Source: CAWDJT01 sp963828705 (lineage in GTDB: Bacteria; Desulfobacterota; Syntrophobacteria; Syntrophobacterales; Syntrophobacteraceae). From it: DNA of 64,000 nucleotides. Shown here one piece after another: positions 55,878 to 64,000 of the stretch. Made by a program: the position numbers and the translations under genes. The notes below the pieces were generated by a model that worked only from the letters and a program-made list of their open reading frames with translations, searched no databases and was not told the origin of the DNA. Each line of letters begins with the position of its first letter. The stretch's first letter is position 1. The stretch lies in contig CAWHGA010000050.1 in NCBI GenBank assembly GCA_963828705.1, forward strand, positions 51,835-115,834, in the 5' to 3' direction.

Positions 55878-57366
55878 ATGCCCATGGATACAGTTCTGGT
55901 GGTGGATGACGAAAAAGTGATTCGCGACGGCTGCAAGCGGTTCCTGAGCACGGAAGGCTTATCACGTGCTGACGGCGGAACAATGGTCAGGAAGCCCTGG
56001 ATGTGCTTGGCCCGCGAACCGGTCAATGTGATTCTTTGTGATCTTATGATGCCGGTCATGGGCGCTCTCGAGGTGCTCGATGAGGTGAGCGTGCAGGCTA
56101 TCCCTGATGTGCCGCTCATCATCATCACCGGTCACGGCACCGTGGCCAATGCGGTCGAATGCATGAAGAAAGGGGCCTACGACTTCGTCACCAAGCCCTT
56201 TCGCCCCGATCACCTGACCCTGGTGGTGCGCCGTGCCTCGAGAAGCAGGCCCTGGAACGGCGCACCCAGCAGCTCCAGGAGGAACAGGCCCGCAACCTCT
56301 ATGATCTGGCCATGGAACAGAGCCGCATTCGTACCATCGTGAACTGCATGGCCGATGGTGTGCTGGTGACCAACCGCGATCTGGAGGTGGTTCTCTACAA
56401 CCCGGCTTTGATGCGGCTGCTGGAACGCTCCACCCCGGCGAACCAACCGGCCCCTCTTTCCGCTTTCCTGACTGACGAACAGCTGATGGACGGGCTTCGT
56501 TCCATGCTGAACCAAGAAGGCGGAGGGGAGCGGCTTCCGCTCCCAGGAACTGCGCCATGGGCGGCTGCATCTGCGGGCCTTGTCGGCTCCCATCCAGGGG
56601 CCGGAGCGGCAGGTCGCTGGGGACGGTGACTGTGTTTCATGACATCACCAAGCTCAAGGAACTGGACGAGATGAAATCCACCTTCGTGCAACTGGTGTCC
56701 CACGAACTGCGTTCACCCGCTGGCCAGCATCAAACAGCAGCAGGCGGTGATCTGCGACGGCCTGGCCGGACCGCTCACCGACAAGCAACGGGAATTGTTG
56801 GAACGTGCCCAGGGCAAGATCCAGGGACTGATGGAGCTCATCAACGATCTTCTGGATGTGGCCAAGATCGAAAGCGGCCATGGCCTGCAGCAGCAGGTGC
56901 CGCTGCAACTGGAGAAGATCCTGTCGAGATATGGTGCAATTCATGCGGCACTCGCGCCGAGAATCAGGGGATTGTTCTGGAGCTCGACATCCCTCAGCCG
57001 CTTCCCCTCATCCAGGCCGATGCCCGCAGTATGGAGGAAGTCTTCAACAACCTCATCAGCAATGCCATCAACTACTCCCCGGATGGCGGCCGGGTCACGG
57101 TGACCGCCATCAGCCATGGGGACTACCTGGAGGTGCGGGTGAGCGACACCGGGGTCGGCATCGCCCCCGAGGAGATCCCCAAGATCTTCGACAAGTTCTA
57201 TCGCTCCAAACATCCCAAGACCCGACAAGTGATCGGTACCGGCCTGGGGCTGGCCATCGTCAAAGGCGTTGTCGAGGCCCATCGGGGTTCGGTGCGGGTG
57301 GAAAGCGAACTGGGTGTGGGAACCACATTCCGCGTCCTCCTGCCCGAGACTGGTGGGAGAGCATGA
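55878..57366 (+). CDS. Receiver-PAS-histidine kinase hybrid, frameshifted
   Basis: The N-terminal receiver (VLVVDDEKVIRDGCKRFL; LCDLMMPVMGALEVLDEV; YDFVTKPFRPDHL) is followed by a coiled-coil linker, a PAS domain (IVNCMADGVLVTNRDLEVVLYN), HisKA (FVQLVSHELRSP, phospho-His) and HATPase (NNLISNAINYSPDGG; VSDTGVGIAPEEIPKIFDKFY; GTGLGLAIVKGVVEAHRG). Frame changes lie near 55960, 56240, 56540-56620, 56715 and 56930. The stop overlaps the next gene (ATGA). Confidence 0.82.
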
Positions 57367-58742
57367 GACAAGCCATGCAGCGAATTGATACCGCACGCCG
57401 GGTGCTGGTGGTCGACGACGAAGCGGTGGTGCGCACCGGCATGGCGCGGGTGCTCGAGCGCTCAGGGGCTGGAGGTCGAGGTTGCGGCGACGGGGCCGAA
57501 GCGCTGGAAAAACTGGCCATCAGGCCCTTCGCGTGGTGTTCCTGGACATCAAGATGCCCGGCATGGATGGTGTCGAGGTGCTGCGCCAGATCCGCACGCA
57601 GCATCCACGGACCCTGGTGATCATGATCACCGGCTATCCCACCATGGACAGCGCCATCGAATGCCTCAAGCTGGGGGCGGTGGACTATCTGGTCAAACCC
57701 TTCCGGGTGGACGAACTGGAAGCGCTTGTTGCTCAAGGCGCTGGAAGTTCTGCGCCGACAGGAGAAAGCCCTCGAACCTGGCTGGCTCAGCGAGGAATCC
57801 GGCGATCGCTTCCATCGTTGGCAGCAGTGCGGCCATGCAGAAGGTGTTTGCCAAGATCCGGCGCGCGGCACCGAGCGACAGCACGGTGCTCATCACCGGC
57901 GAAAGCGGTACCGGCAAGGAACTGGTGGCGCGTGCCATTCACAGCCACAGCCTGCGAGCCGATCAGGCCTTTGTCCCGGTGGATTGTTCGGCCCTGGTGG
58001 AGAGCCTGCTGGAAAGCGAGTTGTTCGGCCACGTCAAAGGCTCGTTCACCGGTGCCTTTCAGACCAAGCACGGTCTGTTTGAACTGGCCAATCATGGGAC
58101 CTTCTTTTTCGATGAAATCGCCAACCTGAGTCTCAACATCCAGGCGAAGCTGCTGCGGGTGATCCAGGAGCGGGAATTCATGCAGGTGGGCAGCCAGAAA
58201 CGCATCAAGCTGGACATCCGCATCATTGCCTGCTGCAACCGCGATCTGCGGGAAGCCATCAAGGCCGGGACCTTTCGCGAAGACCTGTTCTATCGCCTGA
58301 GCGTCATCCCGATTCACCTGCCGCCGCTGCGCGAGCGGGTCGAAGATATCCCGCTGCTGGTAGAGCATTTCCTCGAAAAGCATGGACCGCGCAGCCATCG
58401 CGAGGTCAAAGGGATTGTCCGAGCGCGCCCTGGAGGTGCTCATGGCCTACTCCTGGCCAGGCAATGTGCGGGAACTGGAGCACACCATCGAACGCATCCT
58501 CATTCTCGAAGACGGGGACGTCATCCAGCCGGAACATCTGCCGTCCTTTATCACCCAGCGGCAAGGGCGAATTCCGGGTGTTTTCCGAGGACACCTGCAC
58601 CCTGGAAGAACTGGAGAAACGCTACATCCAGTTCGTCCTCCGGCGCACCCGCGGCAAACGCCAGGAAGCAGCCCACATCCTCGGCATCGACCGCAAGACC
58701 CTGGGACTCAAGATCAAACGCTATGATATTCGAACCAAGTGA
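57363..58742 (+). CDS. Sigma-54-dependent response regulator (NtrC family), frameshifted
   Basis: Receiver (VLVVDDEAVVRTGM; VFLDIKMPGMDGVEVL; VDYLVKPFRVDEL), AAA+ domain (Walker A GESGTGKELVARAIH; GSFTGA loop that touches sigma-54, a variant of GAFTGA; Walker B GTFFFDEI; REDLFYRLSV) and C-terminal Fis-type helix-turn-helix (KRQEAAHILGIDRKTLGLKI). Frame changes lie near 57465, 57530, 57725-57820, 58415 and 58570. It is the output of the three-gene signalling cluster; targets are not visible. Confidence 0.85.
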
Positions 58743-59181
58743 GCTGGCTGTCCATTGCGCGTTGAGCTTATGATACCTGAGACCAGTGGCCAAAAATTAC
58801 CTTATCTGGCCCTTCGTGCCGCGCACAGGTAAGTGTCGCCGCCTTCAGTGAGCAAATGGTCCTGGTCGCAGCAGGTCACCGGCGAGATCCATCCAACGCG
58901 CGGGTGGTATCTCAAGGGCATCAACACTACTGAGGTATAATTCTGCTGCCCAATGCGGCCTTGTGTGTTAACTATGCGTCCACAGAATAAAGCGACCAAC
59001 AAATGAACCGTCACCCCTGCGCAAGCCGTGGTCCATGAAGCTTTGATAAAATTGGATTCCGGCTTTCGCCGGAATGACGAACGTAGCATTTCGGATACTT
59101 AATTGCGTGGAGCCGTACTTAGCGAAGATCGAGGCTGTAGTTAGCGAGAGCGAACCAGATCGAGATCTCTAGGAGGAACCC
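58743..59181. other. Intergenic region with a repeat
   Basis: 439 bases with the dispersed repeat at 58980-59123. The galE ribosome site AGGAGGAA lies at 59171-59178. No gene was seen. Confidence 0.5.
58980..59123. repeat. Dispersed repeat of about 144 bases, copy B
   Basis: It matches 49702-49845 along its length, from CCACAGAATAAAG to GTACTTAGC, with the same central pair of hairpins (CCGGCTTTCGCCGGAATGACG best conserved in part). It lies in an intergenic gap. Confidence 0.8.
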
Positions 59182-60135
59182 ATGAACATTCTGGTTACCG
59201 GTGGGGCCGGCTATATTGGTTCACACACTTCGAAGCTACTCAAGGCTCAAGGCCATATGCCCATTGCCTTCGACAATTTGTCCCGGGGTTGGGTGGAATT
59301 GGCCCGTTTCGGGCCTTTTGTGTTTGGCGACATTCGCGATGAGGAAGCGCTTTACGCGGCCTTGAGCACGTTCCGGGTGGATGCGGTTATTCACTTTGCT
59401 GCCAAAGCCTACGTCGAGGAATCCACCCGCATGCCGGCAGAATACTTCGACAACAACGTGGCCGGCACCATCGCTTTGCTCAAGGCCATGGAGCGGGCCG
59501 GCACCAAACGCCTGGTGTTTTCCAGTTCCTGTGCGGTTTACGGTGATGCTCAGACCCCAACCATCGGTGAAGATCATCCCAAACAGCCGCGAAATCCATA
59601 CGGTCTGTCCAAATGGCAATGTGAGCAGGTTATCGCCACCGTGGCGCCGATCGCCGGGATTCGTTTTGCGGCGCTGCGCTACTTCAACGTGGTAGGCAGT
59701 GATCCCGACGGAGAAGTCTATGAAAAGCACGAGCCTGAAACTCATGTGCTGCCCAATCTCATACGTGCGGCGCGAACCGGTGCGGAATTCAACCTCTACG
59801 GAACCAACCATGACACTCCCGATGGCACGGCCGTCCGCGACTACGTCTATGTGATGGATCTGGCGGCGGCTCACATCGAAGCCATCAAGGTGCTGGAAAC
59901 CAAAACCCAGCACATTTCCAATGTGGGCACAGGGGCGGGGACCTCAGTGCAGGGGCTTCTCAACGCGGTGGAACAGGTGTTGGGGACCCGGGTGAACAAA
60001 GTGGTCCACCCCATCAGGGAAGGTGACCCGCCCTCCCTGGTGGCGGACAACACCCATCTGAAAACCTGGTTTCAGCATGCTTTCAGTTCGCTTACCGAGG
60101 TGATCAAGGGCCTGATGGTGAACCCACCGCGATGA
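59182..60135 (+). CDS. galE: UDP-glucose 4-epimerase
   Basis: Intact short-chain dehydrogenase/reductase of 317 residues that interconverts UDP-glucose and UDP-galactose. NAD-binding MNILVTGGAGYIGSHT, active-site Ser/Tyr in FSSSCAVYGD and NPYGLSKWQCE (YxxxK), and TPDGTAVRDYVYVMDLAAAH are diagnostic of GalE. The ATG follows AGGAGGAA. It converges with the tgpA-type gene 42 bases on. Confidence 0.93.
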   Translation: MNILVTGGAGYIGSHTSKLLKAQGHMPIAFDNLSRGWVELARFGPFVFGDIRDEEALYAALSTFRVDAVIHFAAKAYVEESTRMPAEYFDNNVAGTIALLKAMERAGTKRLVFSSSCAVYGDAQTPTIGEDHPKQPRNPYGLSKWQCEQVIATVAPIAGIRFAALRYFNVVGSDPDGEVYEKHEPETHVLPNLIRAARTGAEFNLYGTNHDTPDGTAVRDYVYVMDLAAAHIEAIKVLETKTQHISNVGTGAGTSVQGLLNAVEQVLGTRVNKVVHPIREGDPPSLVADNTHLKTWFQHAFSSLTEVIKGLMVNPPR

Positions 60136-60177
60136 CCAACCTGATGGTGCAGGGCTTCGCTGATGGGCTCTGGAAAT

Positions 60178-62097
60178 CTATCGGCGAGTGCCGACCTGGA
60201 GTTCCCTAAGCAAGGTTTGCAAACTCTTTATTTCGGGTTTGTGAAGCGGTCGGTCGCGGTAAAAGAGGGCTTCAAACGAAACCACAAAGACTTCGGCTTG
60301 CCCGCGCAGTTCTTCATCCGTAACCCGATCGAGGAATTCCTCCAGGCCTTCATTGGGTGCCCGGTGGTAGCCGCGGCGTTTCATTATATCGTTGAATTCG
60401 TTGATGAGTTTCATTGCGGCGGTGGTTTTCCTGGGCCAGCGGGTTTTAATGAGCAGCACTGTCAGTCCCACGACCAACGGGAATAGGGAAAGGATCATTA
60501 ACTGCGAACGATCGATGCGCAGCTGCAAGTCCCGGGCACGCTGGGCGAGGTTGGTGGCGATACGCAACTGGTCGTTGAAGCTATAATTGATCACCACCAT
60601 GTTCCAATAATAATTGATGGTGTCCAGCATCAGACTCACTTTGCGGAAAACCTCGCGGACCTGGTAGTACTTCGGCACGACCGTGAGCGGCGGGGTGGGT
60701 TCCAAGCGCAGCCAGCCAGTCCCCATAACATAGGCTTCCACCCACAGATGGGCCTCGTTTTGACTCACCACGTAGTATCGCCCCATGTCATTGTATGCGC
60801 CACCGCGATAGCCACCCACGACTCGGCTGGGGATGCCGGCAATGCGGAGCATCATCGCCAGCGCCGAAGCAAAATACTCACAATTGCCGTATCGATGGGA
60901 GAGCAGGAAGTCGTCGATGGGGTGCTCGGAAAGCGGCAGGTCCTCCAGGGAATAACGAAAACCCGCCTGCCGGAAGTACTGACTGAGCACGGTGATCTGA
61001 TGGCTGGGCTCCCGGCCGGCAATCAAGCTGCCCACCAGGTCCACCACACGCCTGGAAATTCCCGCCGGTAATTGTAGGTAGGGATCCCAGTGTTGGAGTT
61101 CTGTGGGGTAGTTCCGCGAAGGGATGGACTGGGCAGTATAGTGGGTTTTGCCAGTGATGTGGGTCTTGGCGCGGTAGCTCAGGTTGCGCGTTCTGATCAC
61201 CTGTTCGTGCCGGATATGAATGGGCCGGTCCAGCGCAAACAGGTATTTGTTATCAGTGGGTTCCAGATAGATGTTTTGCGTGACAGCCGGACCGGTTTGT
61301 TTGACCTTGCCGGCTTGTGTGGCTGGTTCGGTGGAGCGCCAGGCTTTCCCGTCAAAGTAGTCGAGCACCACGCCGCGCCAGTAGAGATCTTCTTCCTTGA
61401 CTCGGTCCATCTGGGCTCGGAACACGACGTCGCTGTTGGCTTGGATCCCGGTCACATCGCCCAGCTGGACCTGATCGGTGAAACCACTGTGGGCACTTCG
61501 GCCGATGTTCAGGAACGTCAGCAGGGGATAGGTGCTCCGTGGCAGGATGAAGAAGAATATACTGGTCAAAGGGTATGGCAATGATGGCGATATAGGATGT
61601 CTTGTACAAAATGGCGGCGGCAGATGAATAGTCAAACTGCAGGGTACGATCTTCCGAATAGTAAGCCAGCGCCACCACGGCAGCATTCAAAAGAATAACA
61701 GTGAATATGAAATAGATAAGAAAAATAGCGCGAATATCAATTAGTGTGGATCCAGCCAATAGGAGCAGTGACATGGCATAGATCTGCATATAATCACGAA
61801 ATGCACGTGTGCCAAGGAGCTTCACGGCAAGAAGCAGAGTTAAAGCTTCGATCGAAGGCATGACTATATCATCGCGTTGCAATCTGGTTGAGAAGAAAAC
61901 AATAATCATGACGGATAGGATGGTAAGTAATATATTTGGAACTTGGATAGTTTTGTAAAAATACTGGTAGATGCTTAGTAATATAACGCAGCAAAAATGA
62001 CACTGACGTTGATGCTTATATGTTGTATCACCGTCAAGAAAGACAGTAATGCGATACAATAGGTGATAATGTTGACAACGGTTTCAATTCTTACCAT
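60178..62097 (-). CDS. TgpA-type membrane transglutaminase-like protein (DUF3488), frameshifted
   Basis: The N-terminal third has about six membrane helices, then a periplasmic transglutaminase core (catalytic Cys in YGNCEYFASALAMMLR, His in NEAHLWVEAY, and an acidic residue in WLRLEPTP, where Asp is more usual), one more helix (LMILSLFPLVVGLTVLLI) and a C-terminal DUF4129-like tail. Frame changes lie near 61990 and 61570. ATG 62097 overlaps the DUF58 stop by 14 bases. Third gene of a moxR-DUF58-TgpA operon. Confidence 0.85.
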
Positions 62098-62957
62098 AGA
62101 CTGCCAGCTCCTTTAGCATCCTAAGTTTGTGGCTCTTATGGAGGCCGGGTGGAAAGAACTGCTGGTCAAGTCGCAACCCCACCGGGGTATTGTGTCTGAT
62201 GAAGCGGTTGATGGTGTAGGTGACCCAGGAAAGCCTGGTTTCAAGGTCGGCCGGAGGCAGGTTGGCGAAATCGAGGATCACGGGCTGAGCCAGCGGGGCG
62301 GCGAACTGCTTGGTCTTGAGCTGATCGGTTCGCGCTGAGGCCTTCCAGTTGATATATTTGAGCGGGTCGCCGTCGATATAATCGCGGACGGCGATGAGAT
62401 CGTCGTCCTGGCCCGAACTGTCGGGAACTTTGATCACCGGTGTGGCGCTGGAATCTTTGGGTTTGTTCCAGCAGGGTGCAGCGCTGCGGTTCGGGAAACA
62501 CCAGACAGATGCGGTCAGCGGCCACGTCCTTGTAACGGATGAAGAAATTGAACGGAAAAACCGAGCTGATAAAGACTCGGTCGAAGCGGGATTCACCACG
62601 TTGGGGAAATACCAGCTGAACAAAGCGGGAAACCTGTTGCCGGCTATCCACGAAGGGAAACAGCAGGGTGCTTTCGCCCAGGGATACGCGGATGAGGAAA
62701 GCGGGCAGGAAGCGTCTGGGGTTGACCAAAGTCACCCGGATGGGGACCGGCCGGCGGGCATAGAGTTCTTCGGGGAGATCAACCAGGATATTGATGCCGA
62801 TGAGGTTATTGCGGCCGAAAAAACCGGAGACCGCCATGAAGCTCAGCATCGCCGAGGCGATGATATACACTAGATTGTTGGCGGTGTTGACTGCCGCAAA
62901 CCCCAGGACGATGGTCAGGCTGATGTAGAGATAGCCCGCCTTGGTGATCTTGATCAC
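62084..62957 (-). CDS. DUF58 domain protein, one frameshift
   Basis: Two N-terminal membrane helices (YLYISLTIVLGFAAVNTANN; ASAMLSFMAVSGFF) are followed by a beta-rich part and the DUF58 core RDYIDGDPLKYINWKASART (VWA-like). A frame change lies near 62460. GTG 62957 overlaps the moxR stop. DUF58 proteins accompany MoxR ATPases and transglutaminase-like proteins in envelope or protein-maturation clusters; exact function is unknown. Confidence 0.85.
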
Positions 62958-63997
62958 GCCGGGACTGGCACGTCTTCGAGCAGTGATTGGATGATCTCCC
63001 CTCGGTCAAGATGATCGTACTCTTCCTTGTACTGGACTCGGTGGGCGGCGACATTGGGCGCCAGGCGTTTAACGTCTTCCGGGATGACGAAATCGCGTCC
63101 CTCCAGAAAGGCAGCGGTTTTGGCCGTGGCCGTGATGGCCAGCGATCCTCGGGTGGAAAGCCCGGCCACCAGGTATTTGCTGGCGCGGGTCGCTGCCACC
63201 ACGTCCAGGACGTAATCCAGGATCTTGTCGGAAAGGTACACCCCATTACCGATGCTGGCCTGGATTTCCAAGACTTCGGTTCGGTTCAGCAGGGGCTGGA
63301 TGGTGTGCATGTCCTTGCGACGACTGCCACTTTGGAGGATCTCCTTTTCCGCCTGGCGTGACGGGTAGCCGATGTCGATCTTCATCATGAAGCGATCGAT
63401 CTGGGACTCGGGGAGTGGGAAGGTGCCGAAGTGTTCCAGCGGGTTTTGGGTCGCGATAACGAAAAAGGGGGTGGGCAGATCGTGGGTTTTTCCTTCAACG
63501 GTGACCTGGTTTTCCTCCATGGCTTCGAGCAGCGCGCTTTGGGTCTTGGGGGTGGCACGGTTGATTTCGTCCACCAGGAGAATGTTGTTAAATACTGGCC
63601 CAGCGTGGAACTCAAAAACCCCCAGTTTCTTATTGAACATCGACAGGCCGGTGATATCCGAGGGGAGCAGGTCGCTGGTGCACTGCACCCGGCCGAAGGT
63701 CAGCCCGAGGGTTTTGGCGATGGCCAGGGCCAGCGTTGTTTTGCCGAGGCCGGGGAGGTCTTCGATGAGCAGGTGACCGCCGGCGAAAAAACAAAGCAGG
63801 GCCAGGCGCAGGGCGGTTTCCTTGCCGTGGAGCAGGGTGCATAGGAACTCCATGGCGGTCCGGATCCTGTCGTGGTGGAGTGCAGTTTGCGCAGGCGTGA
63901 AACGCGGTTCTACTTCGGCGTCACGAACCCTGGCGGTTCGGTCTACCCCTTGGCTTGACTGCAACTGGTATTGGGAGGAGAGCATCTCAGAACCCAT
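62954..63997 (-). CDS. MoxR-type AAA+ ATPase
   Basis: This intact chaperone-like ATPase of the MoxR branch has Walker A DLPGLGKTTLAL, Walker B NILLVDEINRATPKTQ, sensor segment FVIATQNPLEHFGTFPLPESQIDRF (all family-specific) and the C-terminal lid (GVYLSDKILDYVLDVV; LSTRGSLAITATAKT). ATG 63997 is three bases from the window end and ATG 63985 is also possible; the real start could lie outside. First visible gene of the operon. Confidence 0.9.
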   Translation of the reverse strand: MGSEMLSSQYQLQSSQGVDRTARVRDAEVEPRFTPAQTALHHDRIRTAMEFLCTLLHGKETALRLALLCFFAGGHLLIEDLPGLGKTTLALAIAKTLGLTFGRVQCTSDLLPSDITGLSMFNKKLGVFEFHAGPVFNNILLVDEINRATPKTQSALLEAMEENQVTVEGKTHDLPTPFFVIATQNPLEHFGTFPLPESQIDRFMMKIDIGYPSRQAEKEILQSGSRRKDMHTIQPLLNRTEVLEIQASIGNGVYLSDKILDYVLDVVAATRASKYLVAGLSTRGSLAITATAKTAAFLEGRDFVIPEDVKRLAPNVAAHRVQYKEEYDHLDRGEIIQSLLEDVPVPA

Positions 63998-64000
63998 TTC

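Noticed and set aside
1..64000. tRNA or rRNA genes
   Set aside because: No TPsiC-loop context (GGTTCGAATCC-like with matching acceptor ends) or rRNA segment was found by eye; a dedicated scan was not possible.

Overview
The window looks like a chromosomal segment of an anaerobic Desulfobacterota (delta-proteobacterial) bacterium. That is an inference from gene content: a complete nuo operon with fused nuoCD, indolepyruvate:ferredoxin oxidoreductase beside a Liv ABC transporter and a PaaK-type ligase, a corrinoid-type methyltransferase, NlpC/P60 proteins with SH3 domains, and GC-rich fold-back repeats between genes. No rRNA, tRNA, CRISPR array, transposase or prophage gene was seen.

The most striking general property is that about 26 of 57 genes are broken by one or more frame changes, including nuoB, nuoG, nuoJ, nuoL, nuoM, nuoN, motA and motB. 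The reading continues in another frame with the family motifs intact. I therefore treat these as genes with probable indel errors in the sequence and annotate each over its whole span.

Layout. 1-1581 (+): the end of a pterin-binding methyltransferase overlapping a histone-deacetylase-like amidohydrolase. 1875-7170 (-): a four-gene operon for an SH3 protein, an M48 metallopeptidase lipoprotein, a CHASE2 adenylate cyclase and an MscS channel with a cyclic-nucleotide-binding domain. Facing it at 8021-8828 (+) is an MBL-fold protein with the class II cAMP phosphodiesterase signature, so synthesis, sensing and breakdown of cAMP lie together; this is the best candidate for an undescribed system. 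9336-9863: repeats and a possible small RNA. 9864-17381 (+): iorAB, livHMGF and a phenylacetate-CoA-ligase-like gene, probably for uptake and oxidation of branched-chain or aromatic amino acids. 17731-20934 (+): PilZ protein, motAB, and a ribosome-hibernation factor fused to a cold-shock domain. 21150-26685: NlpC/P60 lipoprotein, a double SagB-type nitroreductase, a Tyr-rich secreted protein and a sugar isomerase/epimerase-like protein. 26904-42037 (+): nuoA-B-CD-E-F-G-H-I-J-K-L-M-N, encoding a whole respiratory complex I.

42194-45203 (-): a polar amino acid ABC importer. 45546-49531 (-): znuA-znuC-znuB-zur plus an MBL hydrolase. 49821-53154 (-): pcm, a LOG-like protein, a degenerate GGDEF protein, and separately a B12-binding-fold protein lacking its usual histidine. 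53545-58742 (+): a PAS histidine kinase, a lone receiver, a receiver-PAS-kinase hybrid and a sigma-54 activator. 59182-60135 (+): galE. 60178-63997 (-): moxR, DUF58 and transglutaminase (TgpA-type) genes, overlapping one another.
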